64,000 bases of DNA from an uncultured Propionimicrobium sp. (lineage in GTDB: Bacteria; Actinomycetota; Actinomycetes; Propionibacteriales; Propionibacteriaceae), in the NCBI GenBank assembly GCA_946221385.1, contig CAMIGX010000005.1:62001-126000 (forward strand). The letters are read 5' to 3'. The position numbers and the translations under genes are program-made. Under the pieces are notes generated by a model. The model was given only the letters and a program-made list of their open reading frames with translations, did no database searches and was not told where the DNA came from. Below, one piece after another: positions 25,675 through 33,950 of this stretch. Each line of letters begins with the position of its first letter. Position 1 is the first letter of the stretch.

Positions 25675-26709
25675 CTATTCGTAGCTCGTTTCAGCCTCGT
25701 GTAACGCGGCCAGAATGCGACGCAAAGATTCCAGGCGTGCGGCATCCAGCTCGCCGCGGGCTAGCGCGTCATCGAGGCCGCATTCGGGTTCGTCAGCTAG
25801 ATGCGTGCAACCGCGCGGGCAATCCTCGATGGCATCGGCGACGGCCGGGAAGACGGCCAAGATTCGGTCCGCGGTGACGTGACTTAGCCCAAATGAACGC
25901 ACGCCGGGAGTGTCGATCGCCCATCCAGGCCGAGCAGGCAGCTTCAAAGCGATCGCAGAGGTTGATGTATGCCGTCCGCGGCCGGTCGACTCGCTGACGT
26001 GGCTCGTCGCCCGATTCGCGTCGGGAATGATGCGATTGATCAGCGTCGACTTGCCGACGCCTGAATGACCGACCAGGACCGTGACGTGCCCGGTCAGCAA
26101 CTCCTCGATTTCGGAGACATCGGCCCGCGGTTCAGTCACGACGATCGGCACATTCAGCGGCTGATATGCGGCCAGCAGCTCGTCAGGGCTAGCTAAATCA
26201 GCTTTCGTCAGGCACAAGATGGGTTGTAGACCAGCGTCATAGGCGGCGATCAACAGCCGATCGATCATGCCTTGGCGCGGTGGCGGATCGGCAAGCGCGG
26301 TGACGATCATCAGCTGATCCGCGTTGGCGACCATCGGTCGTTCGGTGGAATCGTTATCGTCAGCCGAACGCATCAAGACCGTCGTGCGCGGCTCAACTTC
26401 GACGATGCGAGCCAGCGTGCCCTCGTCGCCGCTAATGTCGCCGACGAGTTTGGCGACGTCACCGACGATGACGCCCTTGCGTCCCAATTGACGAGCTTTG
26501 GCGGCAGTCAGCTCCACTGCGCCGTCGCTGTCGTCTTCGATTAGACAGCGGTAACGTCCCCGGTCGACAGTGATGACCCGTCCCACCTCAGCATCGGAAT
26601 AGTCCGGACGATCTTTGGTGCGCGGTCTAGTGCGTCGCGCAGGTCGGGCGAAAGCTCGATCGTCAACTTCCAGATCCCGGCCAGCAGCTCCGGTCAATTT
26701 GGGACTCAT
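25675..26709 (-). CDS. rsgA: Ribosome small-subunit-dependent GTPase A
   Basis: A 344-residue circularly permuted GTPase. The N-terminal OB fold (RYRCLIEDDSDGAVELTAAKARQLG) precedes a GTPase domain in the order G4 (LTKADL), G1 (GHSGVGKST) and G3 (DTPGVR). The C-terminal zinc motif reads CPRGCTHLADEPEC, ligands Cys-Cys-His-Cys. RsgA assists late maturation of the 30S subunit. Its ATG overlaps the aroA stop by four bases, so aroA-rsgA-hisN form an operon, a gene order also found in Streptomyces near sigR. Confidence 0.94.
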   Translation of the reverse strand: MSPKLTGAAGRDLEVDDRAFARPARRTRPRTKDRPDYSDAEVGRVITVDRGRYRCLIEDDSDGAVELTAAKARQLGRKGVIVGDVAKLVGDISGDEGTLARIVEVEPRTTVLMRSADDNDSTERPMVANADQLMIVTALADPPPRQGMIDRLLIAAYDAGLQPILCLTKADLASPDELLAAYQPLNVPIVVTEPRADVSEIEELLTGHVTVLVGHSGVGKSTLINRIIPDANRATSHVSESTGRGRHTSTSAIALKLPARPGWAIDTPGVRSFGLSHVTADRILAVFPAVADAIEDCPRGCTHLADEPECGLDDALARGELDAARLESLRRILAALHEAETSYE

Positions 26710-27989
26710 CGCTGCTCCAACATGCGCGTCCAGCGGGCTACGAAATCAGGCATCGTCTTCGTGACGACGGTGACGTCGTCCAAAATCAGGCCCGGGGTGC
26801 GCAGCCCCAAGAGGGCGCCGAGATGGGCCATGCGATGGTCGGCATAGGTCTTGAAATCCCTAGTTGGTTCGAGCTTTGGGTCTAGGCCGCGGCCCATGAT
26901 GCGCAATCCGTCAGCAGTCTCGGTGACGGCTACTCCCAACGCCGCCAACTCGGCAGCTATCGCAGCGAGGCGGTCAGTCTCGTGGCCGCGAATGTGTGCG
27001 ACGCCGCGGATCGTCGTGACGCCCTCAGCAAAGACCGCCAGCCCAGCGACTACCGGGGTCAGCTCGCTAGCGGCATGCAGGTCAATATCGACACCGGCCA
27101 AATGCTCACCCGCCGAGACGAGGAGTCTGTCCTCGGATAATTCCGGGTGCGCGCCCATTTGCTCCAGCACATCGCGAATCAGGTTTCCCGGCTGGACGGA
27201 ATGGGTGGGCCAAGCAGGCACCCTCACTGATCCTCCGCTGACGACTCCTGCTGCCAGGAATGCCGCTGCATTGGTCAAGTCCGGTTCGATGATCTGATCG
27301 AGCGCAGCGATCTTGCCCGGCTGCACCGTCCAGGTCATCGCTTCCCGCTCGACGCTGACGCCCCGGGCAGTCAACATCTGCTCGGTCATCTCGATGTGCG
27401 GCAAGGACGGTACCGAACTGCCGACATGCGAAAGCCGTAGTCCGCTCGGATAGCGTGCTGCTGCCAAGAGCAGCGCGGAAATGAATTGGCTGGACGCAGA
27501 CGAATCGATCTCGACTGCTGGACCGCCAAGCTGTGCTGGCGCGCTGAGCGTCAACGGCAAGCGGTCAGCGTCGACTTGAACACCCAGCTGGGCGAGCCCA
27601 TCCAATAGCGGGGCTAGGGGACGTTGCGAGGCGTGCGGGTCGCCGAAAAACTTTGTGGTGCCCGGCGCCAAAGCAGCGAGCGCCGGCAAGAAACGCATGA
27701 CGGTGCCGGCTAGCCCGCAGTCAATTCCGGCAGGCACCGGGCTGAACTGATCCGGGGGATTGATCTGCGCTTGCTCGGCGTCGACTTCGATTTCGACGCC
27801 GAGTTGCCGCAGCCCAGCGATCATCAATTCGGTGTCGCGCGCTGCCAGCAGCCCAGAAAGCTTCGACGGACCGTCGGCTAGGGCAGCCAATACGAGCGCA
27901 CGGTTCGACTCAGACTTAGACCCCGGCACCGGACAGGTCGCGCGTAATTGCCCGCGCAGTTGGGCAGCCGCCCACCGCGGCGCAGCCAC
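26706..27989 (-). CDS. aroA: 3-phosphoshikimate 1-carboxyvinyltransferase (EPSP synthase)
   Basis: A 427-residue enzyme joining shikimate 3-phosphate and phosphoenolpyruvate. Diagnostic motifs are PGSKSESNRALVLAALADG (residues 22-40), CGLAGTVMRFLPALAAL, SSQFISALLLAA and KTYADHRMAHLGALLGL near the C-terminus; these include the phosphate-binding Lys and Ser and the catalytic His/Arg region. The GTG at 27989 fits the family N-terminus, but no strong ribosome site precedes it. It is first in a coupled operon with rsgA and hisN. Confidence 0.95.
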   Translation of the reverse strand: MAAPRWAAAQLRGQLRATCPVPGSKSESNRALVLAALADGPSKLSGLLAARDTELMIAGLRQLGVEIEVDAEQAQINPPDQFSPVPAGIDCGLAGTVMRFLPALAALAPGTTKFFGDPHASQRPLAPLLDGLAQLGVQVDADRLPLTLSAPAQLGGPAVEIDSSASSQFISALLLAAARYPSGLRLSHVGSSVPSLPHIEMTEQMLTARGVSVEREAMTWTVQPGKIAALDQIIEPDLTNAAAFLAAGVVSGGSVRVPAWPTHSVQPGNLIRDVLEQMGAHPELSEDRLLVSAGEHLAGVDIDLHAASELTPVVAGLAVFAEGVTTIRGVAHIRGHETDRLAAIAAELAALGVAVTETADGLRIMGRGLDPKLEPTRDFKTYADHRMAHLGALLGLRTPGLILDDVTVVTKTMPDFVARWTRMLEQR

Positions 27990-28042
27990 GTGGTTAGCCG
28001 GAGCCCCCAGCGTCGGGGACTCCGGCGTGCCGTTTAGCGAGC

Positions 28043-28573
28043 TCAGTTGAGCGCCTTCTTAGCTTTGCGCTCAGCCTTCTTGGCGGCCTTCTTCGCCTTG
28101 CGAGAGACGTCATTGACGCCGCTCTCGATGTTGTTCTTGGCCACCTTGACGCCGTGCTGCGCGCGCCAACCAAGTGACGGGTTGCCGTGCGTATCACCGG
28201 TGGCGACCAGCGCACCACCAGTCAGCGCCAGCGCACCGATCAGGTCATTGTTGCGGTCATCGACCAGCGCAGAGATGACCTTCGGCACGGCGGTGCCCAG
28301 CAGGATCAAAGCGCCGGCACGACGCAGCCAGCCAGTCGCGTACAACGCGCCGCCGAGGACTTCGGCGCCACCCTGGATCTTCGCCCAGCTATTGGCGTCT
28401 TCAGGCAGCACATCAGAAATTTCGTTCGGCAAGATGCCCTTGACAGCCGGCAGTACGGCGCTGACGACGGGGTCAGCGGCTGACTCAGCCTTTTCCGAAG
28501 TGAGCATCTTGACGCCGTCGACGATGAACGCAGACGCAAATAGGGTACGTCCGAGGAATCTAAACAAAGCCAT
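28043..28573 (-). CDS. DoxX-family membrane protein with a lysine-rich tail
   Basis: A 176-residue protein. The N-terminal segment FLGRTLFASAFIVDGVKML and the later ALILLGTAVPKVISAL and LIGALALTGGALVATG match DoxX/SURF4-like integral membrane proteins with four helices. The last about 25 residues are almost all Lys, Ala and Arg (KAKKAAKKAERKAKKALN), a tail that may touch nucleic acid or lipid head groups. Family members in mycobacteria take part in redox or thiol stress complexes; here the role is unknown. The gap to aroA is 53 bases; it may be in the same transcript. Confidence 0.85.
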   Translation of the reverse strand: MALFRFLGRTLFASAFIVDGVKMLTSEKAESAADPVVSAVLPAVKGILPNEISDVLPEDANSWAKIQGGAEVLGGALYATGWLRRAGALILLGTAVPKVISALVDDRNNDLIGALALTGGALVATGDTHGNPSLGWRAQHGVKVAKNNIESGVNDVSRKAKKAAKKAERKAKKALN

Positions 28574-28697
28574 ATCCCATTCTTACCGCTAAATGACGGC
28601 CAGCGGGGGTAAAACGGTCCATCCATAGCCTTTCGCCTGACCTGCGCGGACGATTCGGGCTGCCCTGAGCCTTGGGCAGCTGAATATCATTGCGGCC
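28574..28697 (+). promoter_or_regulatory. Divergent region between DoxX and SRAP genes
   Basis: 124 bases with a 7-bp dyad GCTGCCC/GGGCAGC (28659-28665 and 28674-28680) and a possible -10 TATCAT about 8 bases before the SRAP ATG at 28698, which would give a near-leaderless transcript. Confidence 0.35.
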
Positions 28698-29489
28698 ATG
28701 TGTGGCCGTTATGCAGCTTCGACGCCGGCGAGCAAACTCATCGAGATCTTCGACGCTGAACTCGACCCGCGCGAAAATGCAGACAGCACGGCCGGGCTAG
28801 ACGGGCTTGCGCAGTGGACGCAGCCGCGCTGGAATATCGCGCCTACTGATCAGGTCGCCGCCATCATCGAACGGGAGCGTGCCGACCAGATCGCTCGGCT
28901 ATTGGTCGGACTTCGTTGGGGTCTGGTGCCGAGCTGGTCGAAGGATCCGCACACAGCGGCCAAGATGATCAACGCACGCGCTGAGACCGTCGCAACGAAA
29001 CCCGCATACCGCAAAGCCTTCGCTGCCCGCCGCTGCCTGATCCCAGCTGACGGATATTACGAGTGGCAGACGATCGCCGAACCCGGCGGCATCAAACGCG
29101 CCCGGCCGCGCAAACAGCCGTACTTCATTTCGCCAAAATCGGGTCTGATGGCGATGGCTGGCATCTACGAATTTTGGCGCGATCCTGCAGCCTTCGACAC
29201 CGATCCCTGGCTGGTCAGTTGCTCGATCATCACCACCTCGGCCAGCGATGATCTGGGCATCATCCACGACCGGATGCCGGTCCAGATTCGTCCGGAAAAT
29301 TGGGACGCCTGGCTGAATCCCGAGCTGACAAATCCCGAGCAAGCACGCGCGCTGATGTGGTTTCCCGAACCCGGTGCGATGCACGCCCATCCGGTCTCGA
29401 GCGCAGTCAACTCGGTGCGAAATGACGGAGCCGAACTCGTCGCGGCGCTGTCTGAAAGCCCCAGTGGGAATAAAAGCGGCCGGCGATAG
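28698..29489 (+). CDS. SRAP-domain abasic-site DNA-crosslinking protein (YedK/HMCES type)
   Basis: A 263-residue protein starting MCGRYA, so Cys2 is exposed once Met is removed; this cysteine forms a thiazolidine link with abasic sites in single-stranded DNA. Other family motifs are RWNIAPT, GLVPSW, INARAET, RRCLIPADGYYEW, and MHAHPVSSAVNSVRND with the conserved His. SRAP proteins shield abasic sites during replication. It lies in the conserved aroA-SRAP-sigR neighbourhood of actinobacteria. A SigR-type promoter for the next gene lies within its last codons. Confidence 0.95.
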   Translation: MCGRYAASTPASKLIEIFDAELDPRENADSTAGLDGLAQWTQPRWNIAPTDQVAAIIERERADQIARLLVGLRWGLVPSWSKDPHTAAKMINARAETVATKPAYRKAFAARRCLIPADGYYEWQTIAEPGGIKRARPRKQPYFISPKSGLMAMAGIYEFWRDPAAFDTDPWLVSCSIITTSASDDLGIIHDRMPVQIRPENWDAWLNPELTNPEQARALMWFPEPGAMHAHPVSSAVNSVRNDGAELVAALSESPSGNKSGRR

Positions 29490-29492
29490 GTT
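29467..29492 (+). promoter_or_regulatory. SigR-type promoter of sigR (autoregulation)
   Basis: GGAAT (29467-29471), an 18-base spacer and GTT (29490-29492) match the SigR/SigH consensus GGAAT-N18-GTT exactly. It lies at the 3' end of the SRAP gene, about 150 bases before sigR, as expected for the positive feedback known for sigR in Streptomyces and sigH in mycobacteria. Confidence 0.8.
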
Positions 29493-29642
29493 CGCCTTGA
29501 TGTGCAAGGACTCGCGACTCAGGGGCGTCAGAACGATCTGACGCGGAAGTTGGCGCGCCCGCAGGTCGCCACCGCGCGGGTCTTGGGTGAGCGGGGCAGC
29601 AAAATGCCGCATTGGGCAGCTGCAGCGGTAGGCTCGAAGGAA

Positions 29643-30317
29643 ATGACTACCGACATTTCTCGCGAGGATCAAAGCCTCGATGTGACGGTCGACCAGGACG
29701 AACTGGCTCGAGCCGACGCCCCAGATGTGCGTGCGGAAGAAAGCCCAGCCGATCGCGCTGCCCGTTTTGAGCGTGACGCGCTGGAATATTTGGATCAGCT
29801 CTATGGTGCTGCGCTGCGCATGACGCGTAATCCGCAAGATGCCGAAGATCTGGTCCAAGAGACTTACGCGAAAGCATTCAGCGCATTCCACCAGTTCAAG
29901 CCAGGCACGAATTTGAAGGCCTGGCTCTATCGGATTTTGACCAATACCTATATCAACATCTATCGAAAAGCTCAGCGTCAGCCGCAAATCGGTGGCGGGG
30001 AGAATGTCGAAGATTGGCAGCTAGCCGCGGCCGCGTCGCACGATTCGACGGGTCTGCTGAGCGCCGAGGTAGAGGCACTGAACAACATTCCAGACGAGGC
30101 GGTCGTCGCGGCTTTGGAATCGCTTTCCCCAGAGTTTCGCGAAGCGGTGTTATTGGCTGACGTCGAAGGCTTCTCGTACAAAGAGATCGCCGACATCATG
30201 GGCACCCCGATCGGCACCGTCATGAGTCGATTGAATCGCGGACGCAAGCAGCTGCGGGTCTTGCTAGCAGATCGGGCCGCCGAACTCGGCATCGGGGGAG
30301 GGGCTGACAATGACTGA
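29643..30317 (+). CDS. sigR: ECF sigma factor SigR/SigH of the thiol-oxidative stress response
   Basis: A 224-residue group 4 sigma factor. Region 2 reads LYGAALRMTRNPQDAEDLVQETYAKAF, with the Streptomyces SigR-like FHQFKPGTNLKAWLYRIL; region 4 has LSPEFREAVLLADVEGFSYKEIADIMGTPIGTVMSRLNRGR. It directs genes for thioredoxins, mycothiol, proteolysis and ribosome function after disulfide stress. ATG 29643 follows GAAGGA. It overlaps the anti-sigma gene by 8 bases. The promoter at 29467 indicates autoregulation; a longer reading from 29502 would start inside the expected leader. Confidence 0.95.
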   Translation: MTTDISREDQSLDVTVDQDELARADAPDVRAEESPADRAARFERDALEYLDQLYGAALRMTRNPQDAEDLVQETYAKAFSAFHQFKPGTNLKAWLYRILTNTYINIYRKAQRQPQIGGGENVEDWQLAAAASHDSTGLLSAEVEALNNIPDEAVVAALESLSPEFREAVLLADVEGFSYKEIADIMGTPIGTVMSRLNRGRKQLRVLLADRAAELGIGGGADND

Positions 30318-30582
30318 CGAGAATCTCGACCGCGCCATGGCTGACAGCGAGCTATGCTGTGAATCGGCGCTGCATATTGCGCACGCCTTCTTGCGCGGCG
30401 ATCTACCCGAGGTCTCGGCCGGACAGGTACGTCAACACTTGTTGGCTTGTGAGCATTGCATGGATGACTTTGACGTCGAAATGCTGTTGACGCAGATCCT
30501 GCAGCGCTGCGCGCCACGACCTGCCGCGCCGGCGACGCTGCGCGCCCGGATCGTGCAAATGCACGTCACCTGGGAGCGCTGA
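30310..30582 (+). CDS. rsrA: Zinc-binding redox-sensing anti-sigma factor RsrA/RshA
   Basis: A 90-residue ZAS-family anti-sigma factor. The HxxxCxxC motif is HLLACEHC (His43, Cys47, Cys50), with Cys16 and Cys17 as the upstream thiol. Oxidation of these cysteines releases zinc and SigR. The start overlaps sigR by 8 bases, coupling both proteins. It is the last gene before a strong terminator. Confidence 0.95.
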   Translation: MTDENLDRAMADSELCCESALHIAHAFLRGDLPEVSAGQVRQHLLACEHCMDDFDVEMLLTQILQRCAPRPAAPATLRARIVQMHVTWER

Positions 30583-30590
30583 CACGACTA

Positions 30591-30628
30591 AAAAGCCCGG
30601 CCTACGCGGATGCGTAGACCGGACCTTT
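30591..30628 (+). terminator. Terminator of sigR-rsrA
   Basis: The stem CCGG-c-CTACGC (30597-30607) pairs with GCGTAG-a-CCGG (30612-30622) around a GGAT loop, followed by ACCTTTT. An A-run on the left side may let it act in both directions, also ending the convergent bL37 transcript. Confidence 0.85.
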
Positions 30629-30681
30629 TGAAAGCTCGAATCAACCAGGCTATGGCCGAATGCAGCTAGCGGTGCCAGCCG

Positions 30682-30753
30682 TCACTGTGGGCGCTTGCCG
30701 TGGTTGGCCGAATTCTTGCGACGTGCGCGACGCTTACGTCCTCGCTTACCCAT
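30682..30753 (-). CDS. 50S ribosomal protein bL37
   Basis: A 23-codon gene, far below common length cut-offs. The peptide begins MGKRGRKRRAR and ends SANHGKRPQ; it is extremely basic and matches actinobacterial bL37 (for example the MAKRGRKKRDR...ANHGKRPN pattern in mycobacteria). bL37 binds 23S rRNA near the actinobacterial helix 54a. A perfect AGGAGG lies 7 bases before the ATG. It converges with rsrA, as in other actinobacterial sigR regions. Confidence 0.9.
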   Translation of the reverse strand: MGKRGRKRRARRKNSANHGKRPQ

Positions 30754-30972
30754 GTCGACCTCCTGTAATTGGCGCAGTCGTCAATTTTGCCAGCCGGCAG
30801 CGAAACTCTCAAACTTCGGGTCCGCTAAAGCTAAGCGAACCCGGCCCTCGACGCGACAACTAGGCAGACGTAGCACCTAATTTCAGCGTCCGACTGTAAC
30901 CGTGCCGACTGGTCAATTCATCGGCAGACTTGCAATGCTAACCCGGCGTGGCCCGGCAGCTAATCTTGGTCT
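30754..30972. promoter_or_regulatory. Divergent region between bL37 and pdtaS
   Basis: 219 bases without a gene. TAATCT at 30961-30966 ends 6 bases before the pdtaS GTG, consistent with leaderless transcription. A hairpin-forming stretch is near 30826-30850 (GGGTCCGCT...AGCGAACCC). The bL37 promoter could not be assigned. Confidence 0.4.
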
Positions 30973-32454
30973 GTGGCGACGATGCAGCAGGTCTTGAATG
31001 AGCACACCGACCTTTCAACAGCCGAACGGGCTTGGTTGGAGGCATTGGTACGCGAATGGCAGCCGCTAGCAGACGTCAGCTTCGCAGACCTGGTGTTGTG
31101 GGTGCCCGACGTCGATGAGAACGTCTTTTGGGCGGCCGCTCAGGTGCGTCCCAACACGGGGCCGACTGCATTGGAAGAAGACGTCGTCGGAGAAGACATC
31201 AGCTACGATCCGGAGGCGCTGGTCACCAGCGCATTTCTCGGCCAAGAGATCATCTCGACCAGCGATCACAACCTTTCGGCAGGGATCCCCGTCGCAGTCC
31301 AGGCAATTCCCGTGGTTCGAAATGATCGAGTCATCGCGATCGTCGAAAAGCACACCAACGAGATGGGGGTGCGCGCCCCGGGAGCTTTAGAGGATGCCTA
31401 TCTAGACGCTGCTGAAATGCTGACGAACATGCTGTGGCGAGGCGAATATCCCGTCACACCGCGCAGCGATCCGACGATGTCTCCTCGCGTCGGCGACGGT
31501 TTGGTGCTGCTGGATAGCGGCGGACGGATCCGGTACGCGAGCCCAAACGCGGTCTCTGCCTGGCGTCAGCTCGGTGGCACGCTAGATCTGCACGGCGAAG
31601 AACTGCGGGACTTGCTGCTGTCGATAAGTGTCTCCGCGACGCCCGCCGAACATTCCACGGTCTCTCTAGAAAGACCGAGCGAATTCAGCCTGGAAACCGT
31701 TGACACCGCGGTCCGGCTGCGCGTCATGCCGCTGCGTACCGGTGAACGCCAAGGCACGTTGGTGTTGTGCCGCGACATCTCCGACATCCGTGATCGCGAC
31801 CGCGAACTGGTCAACAAAGACGCGACGATCCGCGAGATCCATCACCGGGTGAAAAACAATCTGCAGACCGTCGCGGCACTGCTGCGGCTGCAATCACGTC
31901 GCGCCGAATCAGCGAAGGCACGCGATGCGTTGAGCGACGCCAATCGCCGCGTGCAATCCATCGCGAAGGTGCATGAGATTTTGTCGCAATCCTTTGACGA
32001 GCAGGTCGAGTTCGATCAGATCGCAGACCAGATCTTGCAGATGGTCGGCGATGTGGCAGCTAGCCGTGGTTCAGTGCACGCCTGGCGGGAAGGGTCCTTT
32101 GGACTGATCTCAGCCGAATCTGCGACCGCCCTATCTTTGGTCATGACCGAGCTGTGTCAAAACGGTATCGAGCACGGTCTGCGCTCCGGCTCTGGGGAGC
32201 TGGTGGTGTGCGTCACCGGAGATAAAGACAAGCTGTGTTTAGAAGTCATCGATAATGGCAAAGGCCTACCAGCAGATTTTTCGGTGGACGATACTTCGTC
32301 GCTTGGCCTGTCGATCGTCCGGACATTAGTGCAGGACCTCGACGGCGAATTTGAGATCGTCGATAACGATCAGAATGCGCCATTTGGTAGCGGTGCGACG
32401 GCTCGGGTGACTTTGCCGCGGCAGCCAAATAAGGGCGTCAACGAGTTGTATTGA
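30973..32454 (+). CDS. pdtaS: PdtaS-type HisKA_2 sensor histidine kinase
   Basis: A 493-residue soluble kinase without membrane segments. An N-terminal GAF-like domain (about 10-150) is followed by a PAS-like domain (about 165-270, LLDSGGRIRYASPNAVSAW). The HisKA_2 segment is EIHHRVKNNLQTVAALLRLQSRR with the phospho-accepting His at 290/291. The HATPase_c part has ELCQNGIEHG, DNGKGLP and LGLSIVRTLV. It corresponds to mycobacterial Rv3220c (PdtaS), which phosphorylates the antiterminator regulator PdtaR; PdtaR is not in this window. It lies next to whiB1 as in mycobacteria. GTG start, probably leaderless. Confidence 0.92.
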   Translation: MATMQQVLNEHTDLSTAERAWLEALVREWQPLADVSFADLVLWVPDVDENVFWAAAQVRPNTGPTALEEDVVGEDISYDPEALVTSAFLGQEIISTSDHNLSAGIPVAVQAIPVVRNDRVIAIVEKHTNEMGVRAPGALEDAYLDAAEMLTNMLWRGEYPVTPRSDPTMSPRVGDGLVLLDSGGRIRYASPNAVSAWRQLGGTLDLHGEELRDLLLSISVSATPAEHSTVSLERPSEFSLETVDTAVRLRVMPLRTGERQGTLVLCRDISDIRDRDRELVNKDATIREIHHRVKNNLQTVAALLRLQSRRAESAKARDALSDANRRVQSIAKVHEILSQSFDEQVEFDQIADQILQMVGDVAASRGSVHAWREGSFGLISAESATALSLVMTELCQNGIEHGLRSGSGELVVCVTGDKDKLCLEVIDNGKGLPADFSVDDTSSLGLSIVRTLVQDLDGEFEIVDNDQNAPFGSGATARVTLPRQPNKGVNELY

Positions 32455-32571
32455 CGGCAGCTCGCGTCGCGATTTTGAGCTGACGAGCGTCCTGATAGTT
32501 GCGCGTGAAGTACCACAGCAGCTAGCACACGATTAGATGCCAGCAGTGTTGACGCGCGTGATCTTGGCTAG

Positions 32572-32829
32572 TCAGGAGTTCTTAGCGCGCAGCCGTGAGC
32601 GGGCAGCGCGGCGCTTCATCGCGCGACGTTCGTCCTCCGACAAGCCGCCCCACACGCCGTGGTCTTGACCATTTTCCAGGGCCCAAGCCAGGCACTGCTC
32701 ACGAACTTCACAGCGTGCGCACACTCGTTTGGCCTGCTCGACTTGCGCCAGGGCAGGGCCAGTGACCCCGATTGGAAAGAACAACTCGGGATCTTCATCG
32801 AGACATGCAGCGCGGTGCCGCCAGTCCAT
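32572..32829 (-). CDS. whiB1: WhiB1-type iron-sulfur transcription factor
   Basis: An 85-residue protein closely matching WhiB1: MDWRHRAAC at the start, cysteine ligands Cys9, Cys37, Cys40 and Cys46 for a 4Fe-4S cluster, the GVWGG turn around residue 61 and a basic tail (RRAMKRRAARSRLRAK). WhiB1 is an essential NO-sensing regulator that binds the primary sigma factor. ATG 32829 follows AAGGAG by 9 bases; a TTG two codons upstream is rejected. The gene converges with pdtaS. Confidence 0.96.
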   Translation of the reverse strand: MDWRHRAACLDEDPELFFPIGVTGPALAQVEQAKRVCARCEVREQCLAWALENGQDHGVWGGLSEDERRAMKRRAARSRLRAKNS

Positions 32830-33041
32830 CGGCAATGACTCCTTAAAAAATTCGTGACGGTTTCAGTCAGCCGCGTGCCTTCGTCGGCTTTGCATCCGAA
32901 GACAGGCAAGAAAACTTAGGCCAGTCATCAAGCTTGCCACGCCCGCCAAGGGCTTGTTCAAGATTTGGCAATCTTGGGTTATCCAATCGTTGCAATCAGC
33001 ATCGCTAAATTCCTGTCGCCACGCGCGAGTTAGAGCGTTTT
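32830..33041 (-). promoter_or_regulatory. whiB1 upstream region
   Basis: 212 bases between whiB1 and the end of the SMP-30 gene, no coding potential. It contains the dyad at 32960-32977. No clear -35/-10 pair was found, although CTAAGT at about 32915 on the minus strand is a possible -10. Confidence 0.4.
32960..32977. promoter_or_regulatory. 7-4-7 dyad CAAGATT-TGGC-AATCTTG upstream of whiB1
   Basis: A perfect inverted repeat about 130 bases upstream of the whiB1 start. whiB1 in mycobacteria is controlled by CRP-family and autoregulatory inputs, but this sequence does not match the CRP consensus. The binding protein is unknown. Confidence 0.45.
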
Positions 33042-33920
33042 TTATCCTCCGAACGGCAAGGGCGCCAGGCCTTTAATGCCCGGGTGGGCCGCGTACAGCG
33101 AGCCAGCAGCGGGTTCTTCCTGGGGGTCCAGACCCTCTCGTGAGGTAGTTACGTACAAGGTGTCCAGGTCTGGACCGCCAAAGGTGCAGGCGGTGGTCTG
33201 TCGGACCGGAAATTCTATGATCTCGTCGAGCTTTCCGTCGCTGTCATAGCGACGGATGGCATTGGCTTTGTTCATCGCCACCCAAACGCCCCCTTCCACA
33301 TCGACGCACAATCCGTCCGGACGTCCCTCACCATCGACGAATTGGACGAACGGACGCCGATTGTGCAAACCGCTTTGCGCGTCATAATCGAAGACATCGG
33401 TACGCATCGTCTCGGTGTCGTTGTAGTAAGCGAGTTTGCCGTCCGGGCTGAAGGCGATGCCGTTAGAGGTCGTGACATCGCCGAACAGCTGGCGGGGTTG
33501 TGCCTGCCCGGCTGCCTCATCGGCTTCGATGCAATAGAACGCAGCTTCACCGACAGCCTTTTGCCAGGCCATGTTGCCGATGTAGAAACGCCCGTCTGGG
33601 TCGCAGCCCCCTTCATTGAAGCGGAATCGCTGCTCGATGAAGGTCTCGGTGATCGGACGAATATCAGACAGATCCTCTTTGTCGGCGATAGCTATATCAC
33701 GAGTCCGCGCAATGATCGCGCCGCCTGTTGCGCGCGGCCGCAAACAGGCGACGACATCCGCGCCTACGTCGATGCGTCCGTGGCTGCCGTCCAGATTGAG
33801 CGCGATCACTTGACCGGCGAGCATGTCGAGGAAACGTAGTTGACGGGTCGCCGTCCACCACACCGGGCCTTCACCGTGATAAGCCAGCGAGTCGGTTACA
33901 CGTTCACTACGAATGCTCAT
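33042..33920 (-). CDS. SMP-30/gluconolactonase/LRE-like protein
   Basis: A 292-residue six-bladed beta-propeller. Typical blocks are YHGEGPVWW near residue 14 (metal-ligand Glu), NEGGCDPDGRFYIGNM (Asn and Asp ligands), TSNGIAFSPDGKLAYYNDT and GRPDGLCVDVEGGVWVAM. Members hydrolyse sugar lactones such as gluconolactone using a divalent metal; the exact substrate is not predictable. TAGGCT ends 7 bases before the ATG at 33920, suggesting a leaderless transcript. It is followed by the whiB1 upstream region and stands alone. Confidence 0.9.
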   Translation of the reverse strand: MSIRSERVTDSLAYHGEGPVWWTATRQLRFLDMLAGQVIALNLDGSHGRIDVGADVVACLRPRATGGAIIARTRDIAIADKEDLSDIRPITETFIEQRFRFNEGGCDPDGRFYIGNMAWQKAVGEAAFYCIEADEAAGQAQPRQLFGDVTTSNGIAFSPDGKLAYYNDTETMRTDVFDYDAQSGLHNRRPFVQFVDGEGRPDGLCVDVEGGVWVAMNKANAIRRYDSDGKLDEIIEFPVRQTTACTFGGPDLDTLYVTTSREGLDPQEEPAAGSLYAAHPGIKGLAPLPFGG

Positions 33921-33950
33921 GCCCGCCAGCCTAGGCGAGATCAGCCAGCC

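Noticed and set aside
28899..29987. A 362-codon open frame on the minus strand
   Set aside because: It covers the SRAP and sigR genes in antisense and shows no recognisable domain.
33004..33030. GGAAT on the minus strand upstream of whiB1 as a SigR promoter
   Set aside because: No GTT occurs at an 18 or 19 base spacing.
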